DNA from: Nematostella vectensis
Lineage: Eukaryota > Cnidaria > Anthozoa > Actiniaria > Edwardsiidae
Direction: 5' to 3'
Assembly (NCBI RefSeq): GCF_932526225.1
Contig: NC_064038.1
Location: 11,717,070 to 11,781,069 of the forward strand
Length of the DNA: 64,000 nucleotides
Shown: positions 22,201 through 33,102 of the stretch, one piece after another
How positions within the stretch are numbered: position 1 is the stretch's first letter
How the letters are laid out: the number at the start of each line of letters is the position of its first letter
Position numbers and translations under genes: made by a program
Notes under the pieces: generated by a model
Databases searched by the model: none
What the model saw: the letters and a program-made list of their open reading frames with translations, nothing else
Told to the model about the DNA's origin: nothing

Positions 22201-25200
22201 CCACCAGAACTTACCGCAGACACGTGACTGCGTGTCTTGGGCTTTAAAGGGCTTGAAATCCGGTTATAGCTTAGGACTTTTGTAAACTGATTAAAGCAAT
22301 CCGTATTTATCTTTATCTTAGTTATCTTAAGCGTCGGAAGCATGTGAATTTGTTATTCTATACACAAAAAATTAGCCTAGCTGATTATCTTTAATAGATG
22401 TTTCATTTGGAAAACTGTGTTACAGCCGAGGAATAGCTCGTAGTCAGACACAAGCTTTTGTTTTTTTTTCTGATTTTGATTGTTTGGTTTGATTGACAAC
22501 GCGCTATTCCCAAACGTAGAAATAACTTTTGAATACTGGAAAGTCGCGCAACAACGAATCTTTCTATAACGTTTTGCTACCTTTCGGCAGATAGTCGAAG
22601 GATCTGATGCATTTGATGCGGGATGCAATGGTAGAGAAAGGTACATTCTGATTCTCGATCCACGCAGCGTGGTTTTCGTCTCCCTCGAAGCCGTTCTGGA
22701 CCCGTCACACTAGGCAGCGCTTAAGCCTGATCCCCACTAGCGTCATAAGGATCATAAGGCATGAGGAAGGGCTTACGATGCTTATGATCGGGTGGGGAAC
22801 GCGGGCAACATAACGATCATAAAACGATTACTTGAACATTCTCACGAAAATGAAAATATCAATAGCATTCGTTTTGAAAAAGTTTAATAAGTAAACAACA
22901 GCTTGTTTAAATAACAAGAGCTTTTTTTTTCTTTTACTTGTGTTATCAGAAATTCATGCAGCTCATTAAACTAAGTAATAGGAATAAAGCAATACTCTCG
23001 AAACATAATCCAAGTGGTGGTTTCCATTTAAGCTAGTAAGTTTTTGTCATAAAGCTCCAGGTAATTCTGTACTGCTTGAGCAATCTTTTCATTTTCATCA
23101 AGCGTCGTCGGCACTACAACTCCGTCTGTGGCTGCCATTTTGACTTCTTGCACGAGTATTAGTAACAGCCTGCACTAGGATTTGATTGGTTGTTACTTAT
23201 GTCATGCATATGTCATTATGATCATGACGTCCCCACTAGGGTTTGGCACAGGTTGCTCGGCAACTTTTAAGATTTTTGGCAACTTTTTGGATTTTCGGCA
23301 ACTTTTAAGATTTTCGGAAACTTTGGACTTTTTCAACCAAAATAATGTGTATTTTATATCTTTTGGGTGCATTTATTAGTTTTATTTTAATAGATTTCGG
23401 TATATAATTATATCTTAAAATAACACATGATTGATGATTGAACTAGTAATGCGACTTGCACAACTCCGGTCAGCCACAGGGTACCCGTTTATGTGTATAT
23501 GTGCTTTTTTAATAACAAGGTCAGTGGTATCACATGGCATGTTTTTCAAGATGGCGGACGAGAGTAATTCAAATTCCAATTCTTCGATCTCTTCATCTGC
23601 AGATAAGGATCCAATTAATACAATCACGGAAGCTAAAAGGCTAGGAGCAAATCTCTCTACTCCAAAGAAAGCTAAAATAGCTAAAGAAAGAAAAATTCAA
23701 ACCAATCCTGCCGGTAAAAGTCGCTCTTAGCGTGGAGGAAATGACCCAAAGTTAAGTTCGTGGCAACATGTTCATAGTGGTGAGTACCTCAAAGCAGTTA
23801 GTGGGAAATTAAGACGTGAGGCATGCAAGGAGACAATTAGTAAGAAATCAAGTACTGTCAAGAAACACATCCAATCCGCAAAACATGTCATGGCAAAGAA
23901 GGTTATCTTGGACAGCAAGAAAAAAGACCATTCAGTCCTACATTTGATCAAAAGAAATGATCAGGCAAAGCATCCGAAAGGTTAGACACTGCCTTTTGAT
24001 ATGCGTCTGTATCGCTTTGAATTGGTTGAATGCTTTTAGCAGCTGGAATTTCTCTGTCTAAAATTGACTGTGTACGCTCATTTCTTGAAAGGTATGGGCA
24101 TAGGCTTACATCGGAAAGTCACCTAAGAGAGTAAGTACCTTCCGTAGTTACAAAGGAAAAAGAGACGCTGAAATCAGGTGAATGCTGTTTCAACCATCTT
24201 TGACGGTCACACTCGTTTAGGTGAAGCTTTAGCTATTGTCGTGCGTTTTGTAGACAGGCATTGGGATGTGCAACAAAGGCTGGTGAGACTTCAAGTATTA
24301 GCGAAAAGCGAGCTAGCCCAATGCTTGATACAAGCCCTGGCGGTTGATTTTTCAATCCAGCCTGAAGCTCTTTTAGCGGCAATGAAGGACGGTGCGTCTG
24401 TGAACAAGACATGATTTAATTAACAGTGTGGAGGAATAAGAAACTCTTTTTGCACGGCCACCAGGCAGAGTCAGTTCGAATGTATTATATGCAGGGTGGA
24501 GAACCCGGGAGCTCTTTTAGCGGCAATGAAGGACGGTGCGTCTGTGAACAAGGCAGCACTGCAGCAAGTCAAGTTCTTTATACCACAGCTGCTTGATATT
24601 ACTTGCTTCTCACATAAAGTCGATAATGTGGGCAAGCACTTCGAGTTCCGTGTTCTGAACACATTCGTTCAATAATGGGTCAGCATGTTCTCGCACAGTG
24701 CAGCCCTGCGCATTGCCTGGAAGACCAAGACTGCCACTGCCATGCGTACATATAGCCCGACACGATGGTGGAGCAAGTGGGAGATGATGAAACAAGTACT
24801 GGAGTATTTTGGTGACGTGGAGCCATTCCTCCGGGAGAATGATCAGCTTGTTCCTGCAACTAGAGTTAACTTTTCAGCTCTCCTGCTGACTAAAGATCTT
24901 GAACTTGAACTTGCTGTTTTTGTTGACGGAGGAAATCACTTTGTGTCAGCTACGTACTATTTGGATGGGGATTTTTTCAACCAGCTAGTAGCAAGGGAAA
25001 AAGCCTGTATTAATCCTGGTTTGCTTTCAGCAAAATTTCAGCCAAACATTTTATGATATTGTACGTGCTTTCCGTGTGCAAGATTGTTTTGTCCAGTTCA
25101 CGTCCAGCAGTTTTACCCTACAGTTGCTTCTGTGGAAGAGTTAAGAAAGCTTACCTTCCTTGATAATGACGGTATAATACAAGGGCTCGTCGTTGAACTC

Positions 25201-28084
25201 CCTCAGTGCATGGCCATTGCCAATGGCAAAGCTACTTTGGTGGTCAAGAAATGAAGCAACATTTGCCCAACTGGTCCTCAGCCGTAAAGAAAGTACTTCT
25301 AGTGCAACCGAGCTCTGCCTCTGCTGAACAAGTCTTTAGCTTAATGAATAATTTCTTTGGGAGCCAGCAAGATGCCTCCCTAGAGGAGACAGCGGAAGTT
25401 GCAGTAATGCTTCGGTACAACCAAAACCAGAGGAGGAAGGTCTTCGTACCTTGAATGGTTGTTTCATGACTGATCGCATTAGTATAAATAATGAATAGGA
25501 AGTGACAACCTGATTTGGAACTTTCTTTATCAGCACAACGCCCCATATAAACGAGTAATTTTTCATTGACAATCTTTAGTTGGCAGTTATCGCTTTTGTT
25601 AGAGAACTTGTAAACATTAGTAGATTAGTAGGTCAGAACCCGGTTTTCACATATCACAAAATGTGACGCGCTGGGATGAGATTTTGATACATTCAATTTA
25701 CCGTTGCTACATAGCATTTTTAAAACTTTTAATACAACTAGTTTATACATGCAGAATAAAATACATCTAAAAAGAGTAAGGTTTTTCAGGAAATATGTGA
25801 TCTGAAGTATGTTTTAGCAACAAAGCAATAACAAGTAGTGTTAATCTTTTATATTTTCTCATATAAGAACAACTTTCATTTTTCAGGCTGAATGGGTTCC
25901 CTAATATAAATGGTGATTTATTTTTTAAAGTCAGGTCTGGGTGTTCTTAATCCACTTGTACTTATACGCGGGTTTTTACTGTATTCGAGTTTGAAATAGC
26001 TTTGAAATAAAGTTTGATAAGAAACAAGTTGAAAAAAGCTTAAATATCTTGGCAACTTTTCCGCAACTTTTTTGAAAAAGTAGCAACTTTTCGGCAACTT
26101 TTTGAAGGAAGTAGCAGCTTTCCGGCAACTTTTAAGCACTTTTATCGGCAACTTTTGGCCACATTATCGGCTACTTGTGCCAAACCCTAGTCCCCACTAG
26201 AAATTTTGCGATCATAACATTCCTAATAAACGTAAGCTCGATCATAAGAAATTCGACCTCTAAATTTCTTACGATCGTGCTTGTGATAAGCGTAAAGCGC
26301 CTAATGACGTTATGACGACGCGTCCACACTCAAGTCATGATGCTTATGACTCTTACGACGCTAGTGGGGACTAGGCTTAAGTACCGACGAGTCTAGAACG
26401 GCTGCGAGGGAGACACTGCACGAGCTTGCAAATACTTTTGCTATATTTCTTTTAAATCTGACTATTCTATGCTTTAGGTGCCCTAGGCTTATCGTCTCGT
26501 TCTCCTACCCTTATGTGTGGGAGTCTAATTGTTTCGGTGTAGAAGCTGGTTTCGAGATCAGTTCTGGCATCTGTCACTGTGGTGAGATAATAAATATATT
26601 ATTTCCATACCTGAAAAAATCTCAATACAATTGACACCTTAAAAATTCTAAGCATTAAAAACGCTCTACCGACAACACGAGAATCATTTGACTAATTCGA
26701 TTATTTGAAAATGTGCCAGACTGCACTGGAGCTGAAGGTACGAAGAAAATAAGATTCATTCAACTTTTAACCTTTCCACTCCTCTCCGCGTCCATTTCCG
26801 CGCCTCATGATCTTGTGCGTTCGAAAACAAAAAAATTCCGAATAACCCATAATGTGAGCCGAAAGATAGGACATTTTTTATCGTGTTGGAGTGACACGTT
26901 TTGGGAGGCTTGGAGGTATTGGTTAACGTGAAATTGACGAATGATTTTACATAAAAACTCGCATAGGATTGGTATGTACTTTTTAATCATTTTATACAAT
27001 CCTTTTCTAATCTGTTTAGTGTTTGACAGTCACGATTCAGGGGAATGCAATGGTGTGGTATGGCACGCAAGTCGTCTTTCTAGTAAGTTTCACGGATCGC
27101 CTACTTAAATAAAAAAATTAAGTACATCTAAGGCCCCGTCCACACGTATACGGAATCAAATGAATCCGCATTTTTTTTCCGTAATCGAAAAAAATTGCCG
27201 TCCACACGTAGCGTAATCGTATCGTAATCGACCGTCCACACGTATACGACGATTCCGTAATCGTTATAGCTTTACACGTTTCGACGCCATCTTGTTTGAT
27301 TCTACGGTTAGAGACTGGGTACGATTTTGACGTAATCGAAAAGTTACGGATTCAACCGTCCACACGTATACGGAATCGTAGCGTATTTTTTTCGTTCCGT
27401 TTTCGTTTGCGGATTCGCCAGCGTAATCGTCGTATACGTGTGGACGATAGCCGTATCCGAAACGAAAAAAAGTTGCAGATTCATTCGATTCCGTATACGT
27501 GTTGACGGGGCCTAAGTCAAGTCCGATATGTAAATTCACCAGTATTACATTTAGGTGGGTCAGTTATAGTCAGCGAATATTTCATCTCTGACGGGGATAT
27601 AGCATGCTTTTTCTTGCTTGCTTTTTTCGCGGCTAGTCGGCATTCTGTTGTATCGCTGTGGTTTCCATGCCAAGGATCTCTTCTTGTCTTGTCTTGCTAG
27701 GGGCCTTTTTACTACTACCGACTACCATTTAAAAATCGTGACTTGCCTGATTTTTGTTGAACTCGTGTTGCTGTGTGGCATCAAACCCCCCCTTACTTCC
27801 CTTCAATATCTTTAAACCTTTATAAAGCGGGCAGAACATTTTGATTTTGGTTTGAAGAAACATTCGAGCGAATTAATGTAACTAATGAACAAGCTCTATT
27901 GTGATCTCTACGAAGGCGACCACTCAGCTCGCTTTACAGAGGTGAGAGAATGTTGTTGTAAAGTATTCCTTTGTAAACTAAAAGTTGGCAAATCTTTCAT
28001 ATTGCAGCTAATAGACTCCTATACAACTTCTGCGCCTTTAATGGAATCTACCCCAACATTCAGGGATATATGTACGTGCGATAG
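16261..28084 (+). CDS. PAN/apple plus fibrinogen/intelectin-like secreted protein, copy A (8 exons, 315 aa)
   Basis: Coding exons are 16261-16554, 21265-21409, 21787-21954, 22132-22178, 22591-22640, 26478-26581, 27020-27082 and 28008-28084. Exon 1 encodes a signal peptide (MKLYLSVFLFISCQC) and a PAN/apple-type region with Cys47, 51, 57 and 70. Exons 2-3 carry SCAELKAARPS, TIYCDMETSGGGWSLVVSIS, the entry signature of fibrinogen-related and intelectin domains. Later exons encode YPYVWESNCFGVEAG, FDSHDSGECNGVVW and a final GYMYVR. Such proteins bind glycans or matrix outside the cell; the ligand here is unknown. An upstream non-coding exon appears to end at 15820 with donor GTAAGT, and the ATG lies just after the next acceptor. 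Intron 1 contains an antisense candidate gene, and intron 5 a nest of transposons. Total 948 nt, all phases consistent. Confidence 0.8.
17164..17560. repeat. GGAGTAA/TTACTCC palindromic array
   Basis: Many copies of GGGAGTAA and its complement TTACTCCC alternate over 400 bp, with three longer units of roughly 150 bp (for example CTCCATTAAAGGAGTACAAT, repeated near 17317 and 17455). Because both orientations are interleaved, the region can fold extensively. It lies in intron 1 of copy A and is non-coding. Confidence 0.7.
18222..19259 (-). CDS. Candidate small three-exon gene nested antisense in copy A intron 1
   Basis: Three minus-strand exons join in frame: 19259-19154, 18528-18496 and 18310-18222 (228 nt, 75 codons plus stop). 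Junctions are donor GTAAAC, acceptor TTTTTTTAAG, donor GTTAGT and acceptor ATCTTCGCAG, with both introns in phase 1. The predicted protein starts MDLVPSSSESEQNLHKD and ends with a basic region containing a CSSC pair (SKMCSSCKARKERSLR). The open frame extends upstream of the chosen ATG, so further 5' exons are possible. I do not recognise the family. The basic Cys-pair end could be a nucleic-acid-binding or transposon-derived piece, which is inference. The other two lectin-like genes do not appear to contain it. Confidence 0.4.
19000..19051. other. Perfect 17-bp stem hairpin
   Basis: AATAGCGGTGGATAGTC (19000-19016) is followed after 18 bases by its exact complement (19035-19051). Function unknown; it could be the core of a small foldback element. 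Confidence 0.7.
19974..19991 (+). repeat. Poly(G) tract, 18 bp
   Basis: Uninterrupted G run in copy A intron 1; one of five G/C homopolymers of 18 bp or more in the window. Confidence 0.9.
21410..21776 (+). repeat. Intronic minisatellite beginning at the copy A exon 2 donor
   Basis: About eight units of 43-46 bp share CGAGGATATACTGTCATGTA and ACACAGGGAACCCACG. The first unit starts at the donor itself (TCAG, GTAAGCACAGGTAACCCACG). It fills almost the whole of intron 2. Shorter versions occupy the same place in copies B and C. Confidence 0.85.
23237..26189 (+). mobile_element. hAT DNA transposon, 2.95 kb, with 8-bp target duplication
   Basis: Terminal inverted repeats are TAGGGTTTGGCACA on the left and TGTGCCAAACCCTA on the right. 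They are flanked by identical GTCCCCAC at 23229-23236 and 26190-26197, the 8-bp duplication typical of hAT elements. Subterminal regions hold many GGCAACTTTT words in the same orientation at both ends. It encodes a broken transposase (see 23431-25454), so it is non-autonomous today. Confidence 0.85.
23431..25454 (+). pseudogene. Broken hAT transposase
   Basis: Fragments in transposase order lie in different frames with stops between them. The first is a Ser-rich start (from about 23550) with a BED-like finger remnant (KKHIQSAKH near 23861). Next come FDGHTRLGEALAIVVRFVD (24205-24260), TRWWSKWEMMKQVLEYFGDV (from 24758) and the C-terminal dimerisation region SSASAEQVFSLMNNFFG (25314-25364), ending RYNQNQRRKVFVP. 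A 42-bp piece (GCTCTTTTAGCGGCAATGAA...) is repeated at about 24368 and 24510, showing an internal duplication. hAT transposases cut and paste DNA; this copy cannot make a full protein. Confidence 0.85.
27131..27513. mobile_element. MITE with CGTCCACACGTATACG motifs
   Basis: Left end AGGCCCCGTCCACACGTATA and right end, inverted, AGGCCCCGTCAACACGTATA form long terminal repeats continuing with CGGAATC. Internal copies of CGTCCACACGTATACG occur in both orientations (near 27230, 27358 and 27430). TA is present at both edges, compatible with a Tc1/mariner-type MITE. It lies in intron 7 of copy A. Confidence 0.7.
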
Positions 28085-29497
28085 CCGTGCATTTCACCAA
28101 GACAAGTGCTAGTAAAATGGAATAGAACGCGCACGCTTGTCGTACCGTAGAGATGGACAGTAGATAGTAGGACATTGGGTTAAGTAGATCACAGTGGCTA
28201 ATGCACGACAGTCGGGAAATGTCCTCAATTCCCTCATTGGACTAAATGCCCGACAGTTCTCAATTAATTCAAATTAACAGCGCAACCAGTAAAACCGTGA
28301 ACACGAAACCCGATTCCATCCGCTGATTTGGAGTAACTGTTGCAGCATTGTAAATTGAATTTAGTAAATAGAGTATGAAACTTTGTTATTAGTTGATTAC
28401 CTTGAAATTTCAACCCATAATGGCTGCTAACTTAATGAGCAAATCAATAAAAAAGGTGTGGATGTTAAGGGCTCTTTATTTCACGTCTTGAATTTATTTT
28501 CATTTTTCGTGGACCTATATTGTTTGTAATTGATTAAATGAAAGATGAGTAATAAAATCTAGGTTGGGATGAAGTGTTCCCAGGCAGGTCAAACCATTGT
28601 GTGGCTGCTATAGTATCAAGTATTATAACCTAGCTAGATTTCGCGTTTCAACACTAATTACAAACAATGAAACTACCTTTTTCCTTTCCTTTTTTTTCTT
28701 TTCAAAACAGGGGAAGTCTAGAAATTCCATGTTAATTGCAGGAATTCATGTTTTCAAAGATTCTGCTGAACACCTTCTTGAAACATCGATCAAGACCCTA
28801 ACCCTAATACTTTAGATTATCACAGTTTTCCAGCACTCGCCTAAGGCTCTTTTATACCGTCAAGGAAAACAACAGCCATTCATTGATGTGTTTGGGGCCA
28901 AAGAGGGTGTATGCTTCACAACTAAAAGTCTAGCATTAGCAAGTCACTGAACACCTAAAACTAGGTTTTTACCCATTTTTGACTCATAAAAAAGCCGTTT
29001 GAATAAATAATTAAAAAAAAACAATAAATGAGTGCTAGTATTATTTATTTTGCATGTATGTACATTATAAGGGCACAAATTAACGATAAGTAATTGAATA
29101 ATTATAAAGGGCTTATTGTTTGTACGGAGGCGCTAACGTTTGTAAGAAGCACGCAAATGCCTTTCACAAAATACTATTGTTTGCGATTGCTGTAATAAAA
29201 ATGTTAATGAATATTTCGTTTACTGTATTGATTGCGAGTTCTCGTATTATTGATATTTTGTTTGTGCTATTGTTACTTATCAACGCGCAAATGAAAATAG
29301 ATTTTTCACTGGTTGTCGAATAATGTAAATGAATGTAAAGAAAATACAATTGTGTGCACTCAATTATGTAAAGTTCGTTAATGTTTTTCCTTTTAGCTCA
29401 AATGATTTTACTCTCGCTTAAATTACAGTAGATCGGCGTAAATGTTTGTAATTTTGGCTAAAATGACTGCGTATTTCTCGGTAATGAAAAGCAAAAG
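28085..29497. other. 3' flank of copy A, partly duplicated behind copy B
   Basis: No gene is seen. Blocks around 28100-28140 and 28490-28900 are similar to 36470-36520 and 38580-39190, for example AATTGATTA followed by GATGAGTAATAAA and CAGGTCAAACCATTGTGT. So the triplicated unit extends beyond the coding sequence. AATAAA sites near 28449 and 28552 are candidate poly(A) signals. Confidence 0.55.
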
Positions 29498-29499
29498 GT

Positions 29500-30060
29500 G
29501 TACATCCCCATATACATCACATGCAAGACACACAACAAGGCACTAGAATGCTGTAAGAAAAAAAACATCACATGCAAGACAGTATGGAAATCCATGAAAA
29601 GCACATTTCAATGCAAGACACTAGCTAGAAATCACGTGAAAAATACACAAGCAAGACACCAGAAATCCCTTAAAAACATCACACGCAAGACACTAGAAAT
29701 CCCGTGAAAAACACCACAAGCAAGACACTAGAAATCCCTTGATCAACATCACACGCAAGACACTAGAAATCCCGTGAAAAACATCAAACGCAAGGCACTA
29801 GTAGTCCCGTGAAAAACATCACTCGCAAGACACTAATAGAAATCCCGTGAAAAACATCACGCGCAAGACACTGCTAGAAATCCCGTGAAAAACATCAAAC
29901 GCAAGGCACTAGAAATCCCGTGAAAAACATCAAACGCAAGGCACTAGAAATCCCGTGAAAAACATTACACGCAAGACACTAGAATTCCATAATTAAAAAC
30001 ACATCACATGCAAGGGCCTGGAATTCCATGACTACACATCACTTGCAAGAGGCCTGTTAA
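29500..30060 (+). repeat. 35-bp minisatellite (CGCAAGACACTAGAAATCCC family)
   Basis: About 15 units share CGCAAGACACTAGAAATCCC and GTGAAAAACATCA. The family is the one found at the WASP exon 2 acceptor and at 31835-32110. Non-coding. Confidence 0.85.
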
Positions 30061-31834
30061 AAGGGGTAAGAGGGGTGCAAAAACAGCAAAACCGCACAGA
30101 AAACCGCACAGAAACCGCACAGAAAAAAACAGAAAACCGTAAAAATAAGTCAAGAACGGTAAACCGCGCAGTCTAGAGAAACCGCGATGCCGCAGAATAA
30201 AATACGGGAAATCGCGCCAGATTTAAGGCAAAACCGCATCACCGCAAACCCTAACGTCCCCCTCTTAAAAAAAACACATTGTTATTCGAGGGAGAGGAAA
30301 CCCAGCGAACTTGACCTTCGGCCTTTGTAGTTCACCGGTTTTCGTAACCATTCCCCTCTAATAACTTTTAAAACATCAAAAACACATTACATGCTAGGCA
30401 CTGGAATTCATCTTTGAAAAGCACATCACATGTAAGACACATCCCACATCGACTATAATCCAACTCAACAGCCTTTTTTTTTTGGCTCTCGATGAAACAC
30501 TGCAACAGCTGCCGTCCACGCCGAGGGCATGGACGCGAGGCTCGCGCACGCTGCTGGGTACTTTTGAGCAAAATTGTAAGAAAAATAGAATGAAAACAGA
30601 AACCTCCCCCCCCTATTTCAAGTCCAACACTACCAGTTAAGCTACCGATGACCCAAGACGGTATGCCTTGAAGTTTCCAACAATGCACTGCGGTGCCTTT
30701 TTTTTCTAGCGACGGCACTGCTACAGCCTGTTGCTTACAACAGTTTTGCTTGTAATTTGCTTAAAAATTACAGCTTTTTCACATCATCTGGAGAGTGCTT
30801 TAGGACATCATAAAGTCTATTTGGGCATAATTAATGCTGTGCTTATGGATATTTGCACGCTAAGGTTGATTCAATGGGATAATTCCTTGTCTGGGCTTCA
30901 ACAAGTGAGAAAGGAATTTTCTAGTGAATGGCCTCATACTTTCCAATTTGGGCCATCTTTGCTACCCAACCTTATTCAAAAATTGTTGTCAGGCTTATTC
31001 TGGGTTCCTTGGACCTGGAAAAGTTTTGTTTGGCTTCGGGGCAAAAAAACTGTTATAATTTTGGGGGAGGAGATTACCCGTCTGTCTGTCAAGGTGTTTC
31101 CAAGACTCCCATGATGCAGTGCAGGCATGCAAAATAGGCTAAACATGGTGAATCGCTTCTAATGGAGGTTCTAGTATTGATTATTGTGACTGATTGCTGT
31201 AAAATGGGACCTGACGGAGCGCAATAAAGGTATCTATTTGTGACTTGATCTTGTCTCTCTCTTGTTTGCTTGTCTCTATTTGTAGTTCGGAATTCAAGGT
31301 TGATATTTTGACAAAAGAGTCAATTCTATTACATTGCTTTGATGCGCTTTTGAAGGTCGTCTATGCCTTGGAGGAATCTATGAGTATCCGGGTCTGGTGA
31401 TGTTTAGTTTGCATTTCTGACGTTTTTAAGTTGGGCCTATATTTTACAAGCGTCTCAGGGCGTAATGGTAATGAAAGACTTAATATTTATATACAAGTGC
31501 ACCTCAGAGAAAAGACAAATAAGTAAGCTGGTATTCCGTTGAAGGCCAATATTTTCATTGATCTTTTTTTTAAGGTAAATGACCATTTTCTGTTTTAAAA
31601 AGTTGAAGTGTTATGAGCATTACTTCTTTTTTTTAATTTAATTTTTTTTTTCTGGCGAACGTCGTAATTCAATCCCTCGATTATATATTTTAATACAAGC
31701 ACCTAGTAGTAGCAAGGATCTTTAAAAAATGAGGGCGGGATGAATTCATATTTCTAGACTCTTATTGGTTCAGGAGAAATTTTAATACCACGAATGTAAG
31801 TCCCATGTAAAGCAGATATCACCTTCAAGGCCAC
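30061..31834. other. Spacer with low-complexity AACCGCACAG block
   Basis: 30080-30250 is rich in AACCGCACAGAAAACCGC-type words. 30370-30450 holds another piece of the 35-bp minisatellite family. A 127-codon open frame (30731-31114) shows no domain and no splice context; I do not call it. Confidence 0.45.
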
Positions 31835-32110
31835 TGGGATAATGAAAAACACATCATTATGCAGGATCCATTATGCAAGGAACTGGAAGTCTATGGAAAA
31901 CACATCACGTGCAAAGCACAGGAATACCATTAAAACACATCACATGCAAAGCACAGGAATACCATTAAAAACACATCACAAAGCACAGGAATACCATAAA
32001 AACACATCACGTGAAAATCACAAGAATACCATAAAAACGCGTCATGTGCAAGGTACTTTAAGTCCATGAAGACACATCACGAGCAAGGAACGAGAATTCT
32101 ATGAAAATAC
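31835..32110 (+). repeat. 35-bp minisatellite (third major locus)
   Basis: Seven to eight units share AACACATCAC, GCAAAGCACAGGAATACCAT and TAAAAACAC. The array sits about 0.35 kb upstream of the conserved 5' region of copy B. Confidence 0.8.
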
Positions 32111-32820
32111 TCTGCCATGACATTTTTCTGGTAACGGGCCTGAATGCTGCGCGAAGGATTTGACTAGAACGCTCCGTTTTGCAGGTGGAAAAATACGGCA
32201 TTGTGTTTTTGTAGTTGCCATGGTTTCATTGCACAGTTGTTGTGTAAGGACTATAGCAACAGCTCATAAACATGTTTATGCCTGAGCATATAACAAATAT
32301 AATAAAACCAAAAAAAAATGGCTATTTCAATTGATCGATATATATTTCAATGTCTAAGCCCTATTATCTATGTTATGTTACGCCTATATTTTTTAACTAA
32401 ATCAAATGCGGCTATATATTATTGATTCCAGCTAACTAAAGGGGATTAATCCTGATTAATTATTAAGAAGTAGCATTTTAAAACAGAAACAAACACGTAC
32501 CGCTAGAATAACTTCGCGACCAGTTGAATCAGTCACACCTCTGAGCATCGAGTTTTAAAGAACCAAAGTAAGTCAAAAAACGTCCTTTTATAAAATAAAA
32601 TTTCCACAGATAAATGGTGAACTTCCCTACATTTTTTGCTCCAAACGATCTTGATAAAATTGTATTACTGTTTGACTTTTCGCATGATGAGTCGTTGTGA
32701 TGAGTTGTTGCTTTTTACAATTTAAACTACTCAATAAGTTATAGGTTAAGTCAAGGTTGTAAAAAATATCGTAAAACGTTATAAACAAATACTATTGAAA
32801 TGTATTTGCTACTTATACTC

Positions 32821-32970
32821 TGAATTGTGTTTTTGTTTTCAGATATAAAGCCTTATCTATCCGTTTTTATATTTATCTCGTGCCAATGTGTAGTGGAAGT
32901 AATAATTCTGATTGCGTTTTTGTCTTTAGATAAAGCTCTATCCGTTTTCCGCGCTTTCCAATGTAAAAGA
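32821..32970 (+). pseudogene. Two truncated copies of lectin-like exon 1 before copy B
   Basis: The first relic (32821-32904) keeps the acceptor TTTTGTTTTCAG and the signal-peptide codons, but the ATG is ATA and the frame stops at TAG after ISCQCV. The second (32905-32970) retains only GCGTTTTTGTCTTTAG and a few codons. Copy A has one equivalent relic at 16063-16135. Confidence 0.75.
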
Positions 32971-33102
32971 CTTTCTTACAATTTAGACTACTAAACTTTT
33001 AAGTCAAGTTTGTAAGATAAGAATGGTAAAAGTTTATAAACAAATAGTATAAAAATGTATTTTGCTATACTTATATTCTGAATTGCGTTTTTGTTTTCAG
33101 AT

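Larger units (their letters stand above)
22720..26381. mobile_element. Middle inverted repeat (CTTAAGCC...CCCCACTAGCGTC MITE)
   Basis: The left arm contains CTTAAGCCTGATCCCCACTA followed by GCGTCATAAG; the right arm is its inverted copy (CTTACGACGCTAGTGGGGAC). The interior is rich in GATCATAAG/CTTATGATC words in both orientations, as in foldback MITEs. It is split by the hAT element, which inserted into an internal GTCCCCAC. Confidence 0.65.
22678..26414. mobile_element. Outermost inverted repeat of a nested transposon cluster in copy A intron 5
   Basis: Left arm 22678-22701 reads GTCTCCCTCGAAGCCGTTCT plus GGAC; right arm 26391-26414 is its inverted copy with two or three changes. Nearly everything between is the next nested repeat. 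A related arm (TCTAGAACGGCTGCGAGGGA) occurs alone near 53902. The pair looks like the ends of a non-coding foldback element or MITE. No target duplication was identified. Confidence 0.6.

Noticed and set aside
30731-31114. 127-codon frame
   Set aside because: No recognisable domain; codon pattern and context look non-coding.
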